DNA from: Massilia sp. IC2-278
GTDB lineage: Bacteria; Pseudomonadota; Gammaproteobacteria; Burkholderiales; Burkholderiaceae_D
Direction: 5' to 3'
Length of the DNA stretch: 64,000 nucleotides
Assembly: GCF_020708045.1 (NCBI RefSeq)
Contig: NZ_JAJFES010000001.1
Span: forward strand, 372,001-436,000
Part shown: in pieces, positions 52,145 through 59,592 of the stretch
Layout of the letters: each line of letters opens with the position of its first letter
Position numbering within the stretch: the first letter of the stretch is position 1
Notes under the pieces: model-generated
Told to the model about the DNA's origin: nothing
Database searches by the model: none
The model's input: only the letters and a program-made list of their open reading frames with translations
Made by a program: the position numbers and the translations under genes

Positions 52145-52696
52145 TTATTTCGCTGCCACCTCCTTGCCCGGAACGTACTTGAACCCGACCGCAACGACGT
52201 CGCCCAGCGCCACGTTCCTGTCCAGGGCCAGGGCCACGTACCCGGCATCGTCGCCGCCGTAGGCGATGGGCACGCTCGAGCGGCCGATTTCCCGGCCCAG
52301 CGCATCGTAGGCGAACATGCGCAGGCTGCCTTCGGCCCGGGTGCTGGCGATCACATAGGCCAGCAGGCCATGCGCCGCACCATCGCCGGCTTCGGTCCCA
52401 TCCTGGACCCGGGAGACGGCCAGGCCGGCCTTTGCCAGCGATGGGTCAATGTTCAGTTTGCGGCCCACTTTCAGGGCGCCGCGCTCGACGCCATTGACCA
52501 CGGTGCCGACGCCGGAAGCGATCGACTCGGCCGCCTTGCCGCCCCTGTCGGTCAATGCGTTGCCGATGCCGGTCACCATGTCGATTTTCTCGCCCGCCAT
52601 GTCGGCGCCTTTTTCCTCGGCGCTTTTCGGCGAGCATGCGCACAGGGCGGCCGCCACCAGGCAAGCGGCGCCGCATCGAATCAGGGAAACGTCCAT
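52145..52696 (-). CDS. probable lipoprotein
   Basis: 183 residues. The signal peptide ends with LCAC (CysCys pair near residue 20), a lipobox-like site, so it is probably a lipid-anchored periplasmic protein. A beta-rich body (about 120-180; GREIGRSSVPIAYGGDDAGY) follows a helical stretch (about 30-70). No family recognised. GGAGG lies eight bases before the ATG at 52,694-52,696. Confidence 0.7.
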   Translation of the reverse strand: MDVSLIRCGAACLVAAALCACSPKSAEEKGADMAGEKIDMVTGIGNALTDRGGKAAESIASGVGTVVNGVERGALKVGRKLNIDPSLAKAGLAVSRVQDGTEAGDGAAHGLLAYVIASTRAEGSLRMFAYDALGREIGRSSVPIAYGGDDAGYVALALDRNVALGDVVAVGFKYVPGKEVAAK

Positions 52697-52864
52697 TCCT
52701 GCCACCTCCAAAGCTGAGCAAAACGCCAGCATCGCATGCATGCCTGGCGGCAATTTTGTTCGAGAATAAACCGCCGGGGAGGAGCCGGGCACTGCCGCCG
52801 CAAGCTTGTCAGTGGCTCAACAACTAACACTGAAGTTGCCGCACGGTGTACAATCCCCGCCGGC

Positions 52865-52949
52865 GCGGGCATGGCGGAACTGGTAGACGCATCAGACTTA
52901 AAATCTGCCGCCGTGAGGCGTGCCGGTTCGATTCCGGCTGCCCGCACCA
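52865..52949 (+). tRNA. tRNA-Leu (anticodon UAA), with CCA end encoded
   Basis: 85 bases. The acceptor arm GCGGGCA pairs with TGCCCGC, the anticodon loop is CUUAAAA with UAA (reads UUA/UUG), GGTTCGATTCC is the T-arm and a long variable arm is present, as in Leu tRNAs. The discriminator A and CCA (52,946-52,949) are encoded. A TACAAT -10-like hexamer lies ten bases upstream (52,849-52,854); no clear -35. Confidence 0.93.
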
Positions 52950-53060
52950 CCTTCTTCGCATCCACTGCAAAATCGGCCAGCCATCTTTGGCTCAGCCATC
53001 GAATGGTCTAGAATGCTTCCCGGCGCCATGACGGCGCACCAAGAAGCCTAGGACCATACA

Positions 53061-53849
53061 TTGAACATCACCATCAACGACGAGCTGCGTGCCTTCGTCG
53101 ACCCGCTGACCGATATCGAATACGCCGCACTGGAGCGCAGCCTGCTTGCCGAAGGCTGCCGCGACGCGCTGGTGCTGTGGGGCGACGTCCTCATCGACGG
53201 CCATAACCGCTACGAAATCTGCCGCAAGCACAATATCGACTTCCGTACCGTCCAGAACAACAGTTTCGCCTCCATCGAGGACGTGATGCTGTGGATGATC
53301 GACAACCACCTGGCGCGCCGCAGCGTGTCGGACTTCCAGCGCGGCCTGCTGGCCCTGCGCAAGAAGGAAATCGTCAGCGCCCGCATGGCCCAGCGCATGG
53401 CCGAGGAGCCGCCCGAGCCCAGCCCCGACGACATGGATTCGCGCCCGCCGCCACCCTGGAACACGCGCGAAGACGTAGCCAAGGCGGCGCGCGTGTCGAG
53501 CAACACCATCAGTCAGATCGAACGCATCCAGAAGGCGGCCGCGCCCCAGCTGGTGGAAGCCGTGCGCGCCGGCACCATCTCGATCAATGCCGCCGCGAAC
53601 GTGGCGCAATTGCCGCCGGAAGCGCAGATCGCGGCCGTGGCCGGCGGACGCAAGGAACTGCAGCAGGCCGCGCGCCAGGTGCGCGAGCAGAAGCAGGCCA
53701 CCAAGCCGAAGAAGACCGGCCCGGACGGCGAGCCGGTCGATGAAAAGGCCGCATTAAAGGCCGAGATCGCCGCGCTGAAGGACCGCATGGCGACCTTGCT
53801 GACCGAAAACGAGATCCTCAAGCAGAAGCTGGCCAACGCCGGACTGTAG
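53061..53849 (+). CDS. ParB/KorB-like DNA-binding protein
   Basis: 262 residues from a TTG at 53,061, the only codon with a good ribosome site (AGGA seven bases ahead). The N-terminal 75 resemble a ParB/Srx-type domain (LVLWGDVLIDGHNRYEIC) with the GHNRY box; the middle (about 140-165) is a helix-turn-helix (TREDVAKAARVSSNTISQIE), and the C-terminal part is a Lys/Glu-rich coiled coil (about 200-262). It has no ParA partner here, so a chromosome-partition role is doubtful; a regulator or an island remnant is possible. Lies 111 bases after tRNA-Leu. Confidence 0.75.
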   Translation: MNITINDELRAFVDPLTDIEYAALERSLLAEGCRDALVLWGDVLIDGHNRYEICRKHNIDFRTVQNNSFASIEDVMLWMIDNHLARRSVSDFQRGLLALRKKEIVSARMAQRMAEEPPEPSPDDMDSRPPPPWNTREDVAKAARVSSNTISQIERIQKAAAPQLVEAVRAGTISINAAANVAQLPPEAQIAAVAGGRKELQQAARQVREQKQATKPKKTGPDGEPVDEKAALKAEIAALKDRMATLLTENEILKQKLANAGL

Positions 53850-53900
53850 CGAACCAGGCTGCCCGTCAGCCGGCATACCGATAACAACAAGGAGACCCGC

Positions 53901-56153
53901 ATGATCCCGTCGCGCCGCTTTGCCCCGACCCTTGCCCTCGCTGCCTGCATGGCCGCCTTTGCCGGCGCTGCGCCGGCCGTCCATGCCGCGCCCGCCGCGG
54001 TAGTCAAGCAGAAGGCCGGCCACGCCGAGCTGGCGCGCTGGCAGGACACGGCGCAACGCGTGACGATCATGCGCGACAAGTGGGGTATTCCCCACGTGTT
54101 CGGCAAGAGCGACGCCGATGCGGTGTTCGGGATGATCTATGCCCAGGCCGAGGACGACTTCAACCGCGTCGAGCTGAACTACATCAATTCGATGGGGCGC
54201 CTGGCCGAGGTCGAGGGCGAGAAGGAAATCTGGCGCGACCTGCGCATGAAGCTCTACATCCAGCCCGCCGACATGCAGGCCAAGTTCGCGGCCAGCCCGG
54301 CCTGGCTGCAGGAATTGATGAGCGCCTGGGCCGACGGCCTGAATTTTTACCTGCACACGCATCCTGAAGTGAAGCCGAAGCTGATTACCCGCTTCGAGCC
54401 CTGGATGGCGCTGTCGTTCAGCGAAGGCAGCATCGGCGGCGACATCGAGTCGATCGAACTGAAGGACCTGGAAGCCTTCTACGGCAAGCGGCAGCCCGCC
54501 ACGGCAGGCAAGGTGGCGAACCAGGTGGCGGACAACACCAACAGCCTCGACGCCGAACCGCGCGGCTCGAACGGCTTCGCCATCGCACCGAAACGCACCC
54601 AGGCCGGTCATCCGCTCCTGATGATCAACCCCCATACATCGTTCTACTTCCGTCCGGAAGTGCACATGGTCAGCGAAGAAGGCCTGAACGCCTACGGCGC
54701 CGTGACCTGGGGCCAGTTCTTCATCTACCAGGGCTTCAACGAGCGCGCCGGCTGGATGCACACTTCGGGCGGCGGCGACGTCATCGACGAGTACCTGGAA
54801 ACCGTGACCGAGCGCGGCGGCAAGTTCTACTACCGTTACGGGCAGGAAGAACGCGCCCTGCGCGTGGTGCCGATCACACTGCCGTACAAGGCGGCGGACG
54901 GCAAGCTGGCCAGCCGCACGGTGACGGCCTACTTCAGCCACCACGGCCCGATCGTGCGCGCCGAGAACGGCAAGTGGGTGGCCGTGAAAATGATGGACGA
55001 GCCAATCAAGGCGCTGACCCAATCCTATTCGCGCACCAAGGCCAGGAACTACGAGGCCTTCTACCAGGCCATGCAGCTGCGCACGAATTCCTCGAACAAC
55101 ACCGTGTACGCCGACGCCGATGGGAATATCGCCTATTTCCACGGCAATTTCATTCCGAAGCGCGACACCCGCTTCGACTGGAGCAAGCCGGTCGATGGCA
55201 GCAACCCCGCTACCGAATGGCAGGGCCTGCATGAGATCAAGGACACGATCACGCTGTTCAACCCGGCCAGCGGCTACATCAGCAACACCAACAACTGGCC
55301 GTTCAGCGCCTCGGGCGCCAACAGTCCGAAGCAGGCCGACTACCCGGCCTACATGTGGTCGCTGCCGGAAAACGCGCGCGGCATCCACGCCGAACGCGTG
55401 CTGCGCGACGCGAAAGACCTAACGCTCGACAGCCTGATCGCCGCCTCCTACGACAGCTACCTGACGGCTTTCGAGCCGCTGGTGCCGCAGCTGCTGCGGG
55501 ACTACGAAGCCTTGCCGGCGGCCGACGCGCGCAAGGCGGCCCTGAAGGACCAGGTCGCTGCGCTGCGCGGCTGGAACCTGCGCTTCGGCGCCGACTCGGT
55601 GCCGACCTCGCTCGCCGTGTATTGGGGCCAGGAAATGGTGGCTGCGGCGGCGCCGAAGGCACGCGCCGCCGGCCTGCCGTCGGTCGACTACATCACCACG
55701 CGCCTGGATGCGCAGGAGCGGCTCGATGCCTTGACGCGCGCCAGCGACAAACTCGCGCGCGACTTCGGCACCTGGCAAACCCCTTGGGGCGAGATCAACC
55801 GTTTCCAGCGCATCAGCGGCGACGTCGACCAGCAGTACGACGACAGCAAGCCGAGCTACCCGGTGGCGTTCACCTCGGCGCACTGGGGCTCGCTGGCCTC
55901 GTTCGGCATGGTGGCCAAGCAAAAGACCAAGCGCATCTACGGCGACCGCGGCAACAGTTTCGTCGCTGCCGTCGAGTTCGGTCCGCGCGTGCGCGCGAAG
56001 AGCATCCTGGCCGGCGGCCAGAGCGGCAACCCGGCCTCGAAGCACTTCGCCGACCAGGCGGAGATGTATGCCCGCGGCGAGTTCAAGGACGTGCTCTTCT
56101 ACAAGGAAGACATCCGCAAAGCGCTGGAACGCCAGTACCATCCAGGCCAATAA
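53901..56153 (+). CDS. Ntn-hydrolase acylase, penicillin-acylase family
   Basis: 750 residues with signal peptide (cleaved near VHA-APA). The alpha chain is followed by the self-cleavage site G|SNGFAIAPKRTQAGHPLL near residue 215, where the Ser becomes the N-terminal nucleophile of the beta chain; DPHT-like downstream residues (INPHTSF) fit. The beta chain ends in GNSFVAAVEFGPRV. Relatives hydrolyse penicillins, acyl-homoserine lactones or other acyl amides; the substrate cannot be read from sequence. Periplasmic. Its stop is 11 bases before the next gene. Confidence 0.9.
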   Translation: MIPSRRFAPTLALAACMAAFAGAAPAVHAAPAAVVKQKAGHAELARWQDTAQRVTIMRDKWGIPHVFGKSDADAVFGMIYAQAEDDFNRVELNYINSMGRLAEVEGEKEIWRDLRMKLYIQPADMQAKFAASPAWLQELMSAWADGLNFYLHTHPEVKPKLITRFEPWMALSFSEGSIGGDIESIELKDLEAFYGKRQPATAGKVANQVADNTNSLDAEPRGSNGFAIAPKRTQAGHPLLMINPHTSFYFRPEVHMVSEEGLNAYGAVTWGQFFIYQGFNERAGWMHTSGGGDVIDEYLETVTERGGKFYYRYGQEERALRVVPITLPYKAADGKLASRTVTAYFSHHGPIVRAENGKWVAVKMMDEPIKALTQSYSRTKARNYEAFYQAMQLRTNSSNNTVYADADGNIAYFHGNFIPKRDTRFDWSKPVDGSNPATEWQGLHEIKDTITLFNPASGYISNTNNWPFSASGANSPKQADYPAYMWSLPENARGIHAERVLRDAKDLTLDSLIAASYDSYLTAFEPLVPQLLRDYEALPAADARKAALKDQVAALRGWNLRFGADSVPTSLAVYWGQEMVAAAAPKARAAGLPSVDYITTRLDAQERLDALTRASDKLARDFGTWQTPWGEINRFQRISGDVDQQYDDSKPSYPVAFTSAHWGSLASFGMVAKQKTKRIYGDRGNSFVAAVEFGPRVRAKSILAGGQSGNPASKHFADQAEMYARGEFKDVLFYKEDIRKALERQYHPGQ

Positions 56154-56164
56154 GGAGAGCGGCC

Positions 56165-56722
56165 ATGACACGCAGCGACAAGGAAAAGATGCTGGCCGGC
56201 GAGCTGTACCACCCGAGCGCGCCCGAGCTGCAAGTGGAACTGGCCGCCTGCGCGGCCTGGCTGGCGCGCTACAACGCGGCCATGGGCGAGCCGGCCGACA
56301 CCTGGCACGCGCTGCTGCGCGAACGCGCGGGATCGGTAGGCGAGGGCGCCATGCTGCGCCCGCCGTTCTACTGCGACTACGGCTTCAACCTGCACCTCGG
56401 CAAGCACGTCTTTTTGAACTACAACTGCGTGATCCTGGACACCGCGCGCGTGACGATCGGCGACGACACCCGCATCGGCCCAGCGGTGCAGATCTACACC
56501 GCCGACCACCCGCGCGACCCGGCGCTCCGGCGCAGCGGGCTGGAGTGCGGCAAGCCGGTGACGATCGGGGCGAACGTCTGGATCGGCGGCGGCGCCATCG
56601 TCCTGCCGGGCGTGACCATCGGCGACGATGCCATCGTCGGCGCGGGCAGCGTGGTCAGCCGCGACGTGCCGCGGGGCGCCACGGTGGTCGGCAACCCGGC
56701 CCGCATTGTGTCGAAAAGCTAA
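56165..56722 (+). CDS. maltose/galactoside O-acetyltransferase family
   Basis: 185 residues. Left-handed beta-helix hexapeptides (about 75-185; VTIGDDTRIGPAVQIYTADH, IGANVWIGGGAIVLPG, VTIGDDAIVGAGSVVSRDVP). The N-terminus MTRSDKEKMLAGELY is that of the Maa/NodL group, which acetylate sugars such as glucose or maltose, or chitin oligomers. The catalytic His is in TADHPRDP. Start at 56,165, 11 bases after the acylase stop; GGAGAG box. Hairpin GCGCGGG/CCCGCGC at 56,732-56,757 follows. Confidence 0.93.
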   Translation: MTRSDKEKMLAGELYHPSAPELQVELAACAAWLARYNAAMGEPADTWHALLRERAGSVGEGAMLRPPFYCDYGFNLHLGKHVFLNYNCVILDTARVTIGDDTRIGPAVQIYTADHPRDPALRRSGLECGKPVTIGANVWIGGGAIVLPGVTIGDDAIVGAGSVVSRDVPRGATVVGNPARIVSKS

Positions 56723-56731
56723 CGCTCTCAT

Positions 56732-56757
56732 GCGCGGGATCGCTGTCCAGCCCGCGC
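56732..56757. terminator. hairpin after the acetyltransferase gene
   Basis: GCGCGGG (56,732-56,738) pairs with CCCGCGC (56,751-56,757). No clear T-run, so a weak or accessory transcript-end structure. Confidence 0.3.
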
Positions 56758-56877
56758 TACTTCTGAGGCAGCGCAAAGTGTCATTCATTCAAGATTAATC
56801 GGATTGCAACATCCTGCGGAACGCGGTGTACTCGACTCTGGCAGAAGCCGAATCCACCGAACCCAAGGAGTGCAATC

Positions 56878-57501
56878 ATGCAAAGCAAGCCCTTCGCCTT
56901 GAAAAGCCTGGTCGCCGCCATGCTCTTGTGTGGCGCTGTCAGCGCCAGCGCCCAGATCACGGTCTACACCGACCGCAACGCCTTCCTTGCCGCCGTCGGC
57001 GGCTACGGGGTCGACACCTACGACGACCTCGACATCGACCTCTACGACAGCCCGTTCGCCCGCAGCGCCGGCGCCTACAGCTACACCGCCACCGCCCCCG
57101 GCGGCCTGTACGGCGCGGGCAGCGGCAGCGACGGCTGGCTGTCGACCAACGTCGACGGCGACGGCATCGTGTTCTCGGATTTCGCCCCCGGCGTGACCGG
57201 CTTCGGCGGCTATTTCTTCGGCTCCGACGTGCTCGGCAGCTTCCTGCCCGGCGGCACCCTGCAGTTCACCGCCACCGGCGGCGGCACCCTGAACTACACC
57301 CTGAGCAACGCCACCACCTCGAGCTTCCTCGGCTTCGTCTCCAGCTCGCCGCTGAGCTCGGTGACCATGACCAGCGGCGGCGACTACTGGGTGACCGCCA
57401 ACGACGTCACCCTGGCCATGCCGGTGCCCGAGCCGGAAACCTACGCCATGATGCTGATGGGGCTGGGCTTGGTCGGCTGGATGCGCCGCCGCCGCGGCTA
57501 A
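56878..57501 (+). CDS. PEP-CTERM sorting-domain protein
   Basis: 207 residues. Signal peptide (MQSKPFALKSLVAAMLLCGA, cleaved near ASA-QIT), a Gly/Ser/Asp-rich middle with beta-strand patterns, and a C-terminal PEP-CTERM tail: VPEPETYAMMLMGLGLVGW then RRRR. Such proteins are cut by exosortase and attached to or released with exopolysaccharide; no exosortase is in the window. AAGGAG precedes the start. Function of the body unknown. Confidence 0.9.
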   Translation: MQSKPFALKSLVAAMLLCGAVSASAQITVYTDRNAFLAAVGGYGVDTYDDLDIDLYDSPFARSAGAYSYTATAPGGLYGAGSGSDGWLSTNVDGDGIVFSDFAPGVTGFGGYFFGSDVLGSFLPGGTLQFTATGGGTLNYTLSNATTSSFLGFVSSSPLSSVTMTSGGDYWVTANDVTLAMPVPEPETYAMMLMGLGLVGWMRRRRG

Positions 57502-57609
57502 GCAAGTTCCTGCATGCCGGCCTGTGGCCGGGCAGCCGTCGCTCTGGCCCCGGCTGCCTGTCCACGCTATAATTCGCGCCATTTCGAATCCGGCAAGCAG
57601 GGCAGGGCA

Positions 57610-58161
57610 GTGGCAAAACTCTATTTCAGGTACTCGGCGATGAACGCCGGCAAATCGACTGCCTTGCTGCAGGTGGCGCACAACTACGAGGAGCAGGGCC
57701 AGCAGGTCAAGCTCTACACCGCCGCCATCGACGACCGCTACGGCGTTGGCCTGATCACTTCGCGCCTGGGCCCGCAGCGCCAGGTTGGCCTGTTCGATGC
57801 CGGCACCGATTTTCTCGCCGATGCGCCGCGCGTGGCCTGCGTGCTGGTCGACGAGGCCCAGTTCCTCACGACCGCCCAGGTGCAGCAATTGCACCAGCTG
57901 GCCCAGGTACGCGGCGTGCCCGTCATCTGCTACGGCCTGCGCAGCGATTTCCGCGGCGAACCCTTCCCCGGTTCGGCTTACCTGCTGGCCCTGGCCGACG
58001 ACATCGAGGAAATCAAGAACATCTGCACCTGCGGCAAGAAGGCGACCATGAACATCCGCGTCGACGAAGAGGGACGCCGCATCCGTGAAGGCGAGCAGGT
58101 CAGCATCGGCGGCAACGAAAGCTACCGCCAGGCCTGCGGGCGCTGCTTCTACAGCAACTAA
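57610..58161 (+). CDS. tdk: thymidine kinase
   Basis: 183 residues from a GTG at 57,610. The P-loop is MNAGKSTALLQ (near 12-22), the DEAQF motif carries the catalytic Glu, and the C-terminal zinc-binding Cys pairs are CTCG near 140 and CGRC at the end. Type II (TK1-like) kinase, phosphorylating thymidine with ATP. It has no clear strong ribosome site, but AKLYFRYSAMNAG is the standard N-terminus of the family. Starts 108 bases after the PEP-CTERM gene; 17 bases before the next. Confidence 0.96.
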   Translation: MAKLYFRYSAMNAGKSTALLQVAHNYEEQGQQVKLYTAAIDDRYGVGLITSRLGPQRQVGLFDAGTDFLADAPRVACVLVDEAQFLTTAQVQQLHQLAQVRGVPVICYGLRSDFRGEPFPGSAYLLALADDIEEIKNICTCGKKATMNIRVDEEGRRIREGEQVSIGGNESYRQACGRCFYSN

Positions 58162-58178
58162 GCCCGGCCGCCTGCCGC

Positions 58179-58739
58179 ATGGACCTGCCTGCCGCCTGTG
58201 GGAGCATTGCCCCGGTCTTCCTGTGCACCCATGCCGACATCCTGGTCTACCTGCTGCCCTCGCTGGCGCTGGCTTTCCTGTTCTGGATGCTCTCCAGCGC
58301 CCATCCGGGCTTCTTCGTCCTCACCGCGGCCGGCACCCTGTGCCACGAGCTGGCGCACTTCGGCGTTGGCCTCCTGACCAATGCCGAGCCGGTGGGGCTG
58401 AACCTGGTTCCGCGCCGCAAGGGGAAAGTCTGGGAGCTCGGTTCCGTCACCTTTGCCAACCTGCGCTGGTACAACGCCGCCCCGGCCGCGCTGGCGCCGC
58501 TGTTGGTGCTGCTGGTGCCGCTGCTGGTGGCGGCCTGGCGCACCCGGCCCGGCTGGCATTTCGAACCGCTCGACCTGCTGCTGGCCGTGTTCCTGGCGCC
58601 GCAATACCTGTCGTTCTGGCCATCCCCGGTGGACTGGAAACTGGCGGCGCGCTCCTGGCCCTGGCTGGTGCTGGGCGCGCTGGCGCTGGCCGCCTGGATC
58701 TGGCGCGCGCACCTGCCCGGACTTCTGCCAGCGCTCTAG
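58179..58739 (+). CDS. M50-like membrane metalloprotease, small
   Basis: 186 residues and about four membrane segments. HELAH (LCHELAHFG near residue 55) in the second segment is a zinc-protease motif; the NLVPRRK and PSPVDWKL stretches fit the M50/rhomboid-like small integral proteases only loosely. The usual second zinc ligand (D-G in later M50 motif) was not seen, so it could also be inactive. No operon partner recognised. Start at 58,179, 17 bases after tdk; stop overlaps the next gene's stop (convergent). Confidence 0.7.
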   Translation: MDLPAACGSIAPVFLCTHADILVYLLPSLALAFLFWMLSSAHPGFFVLTAAGTLCHELAHFGVGLLTNAEPVGLNLVPRRKGKVWELGSVTFANLRWYNAAPAALAPLLVLLVPLLVAAWRTRPGWHFEPLDLLLAVFLAPQYLSFWPSPVDWKLAARSWPWLVLGALALAAWIWRAHLPGLLPAL

Positions 58740-59296
58740 TCGCGCATCAGCTCGTCCAGCACGGCGTCGGTCGCGACGACCCGCGCATACTCGCCGTCCA
58801 GGTTCGCCAGCGCCATCAGGTGCACTTCCTCGGCGCTGCGCAAGCTGCCGCCATAGTCGCGCTTCTCGAAGGCGAAGCAGGCGTCGGCTGCGACCGTGGC
58901 CAGGAAGCCCAGGTTGCCGGCGCTGCGTGCGCTGGCCTCGACCGAATTGTTGGTGCTGACGCCGGCAAGCACGAGCCGGCGGATGCCGCGCACGTGCAGC
59001 CAGCGTTCCAGGCCCGTGTTGACGAAGGCATCCGGCACATTCTTTTCGACCACGTGTTCGTGCGCCAGCGGCTGCAGGGCGGCCTGGAAAGCGGCGCCCG
59101 CTTGTCCCGGCGCGAACACCGAATCGGGCGAGCGGCTGATGTGGCGCACCGCGATCACCGGCTGGCCGGCCCCGCGCCAGGCCTGCAGCAGGCGCGCGAT
59201 ATTCTCCTCGGCTGCCGGATTGTTGCGCGGCGGCAGGGCAGGGCTGCGCATACCTTCCTGCATGTCGATGATGATGAGGGCAATCGGTGCGTGCAT
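58736..59296 (-). CDS. isochorismatase-fold hydrolase with Ser at the Cys position
   Basis: 186 residues. The family's Asp (LIIIDMQEG) and Lys (VVEKNVPDAF) are present, and the G-V-S-T block (LAGVSTNNSVEAS) is there, but where catalytic Cys is expected (T-x-x-C-V) there is Ser. Cysteine hydrolases of this fold act on isochorismate, nicotinamide or N-carbamoyl compounds; a Ser variant might have different or no activity. Start at 59,294-59,296. Convergent with the M50-like gene, stops overlapping by four bases. Confidence 0.83.
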   Translation of the reverse strand: MHAPIALIIIDMQEGMRSPALPPRNNPAAEENIARLLQAWRGAGQPVIAVRHISRSPDSVFAPGQAGAAFQAALQPLAHEHVVEKNVPDAFVNTGLERWLHVRGIRRLVLAGVSTNNSVEASARSAGNLGFLATVAADACFAFEKRDYGGSLRSAEEVHLMALANLDGEYARVVATDAVLDELMRD

Positions 59297-59437
59297 GGAT
59301 TAATCGGCCCTGGGCATGGTGCGTGCGGTTCCTCGATTGCGATCGGGGTACTTGAGATTCTGCGGCCCAGCCCGACATGCAAGCGGCGGCGCGCAGCATT
59401 TACCCCTGTTTCAATTTGTAAAAAATTGATCATACCC

Positions 59438-59456
59438 GCTTAAGGCGACCTTAAGC
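59438..59456. promoter_or_regulatory. 19-base palindrome upstream of prc
   Basis: GCTTAAGG-cga-CCTTAAGC, a perfect 8-base-arm inverted repeat. An imperfect CAATTTG/AAAATTG pair sits about 20 bases before it. In the 296-base divergent gap between the isochorismatase-fold gene and prc, so an operator for either is plausible. Confidence 0.4.
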
Positions 59457-59592
59457 TGGTCCGCTCATCCTCGACAAGCCAACTCTGCGCGCTTGCGCTA
59501 TCCTGTAGAATGGTCCGCGCGGCCGGGATAAGCCTTGCACAGGTTTGCGGCGCGCTGGCAGACACCCAAGTACACGTTCGGAGAACGCATAA

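Noticed and set aside
52861..53849. a full genomic island at tRNA-Leu
   Set aside because: No integrase, transfer gene or repeat of the tRNA end was found within the window.
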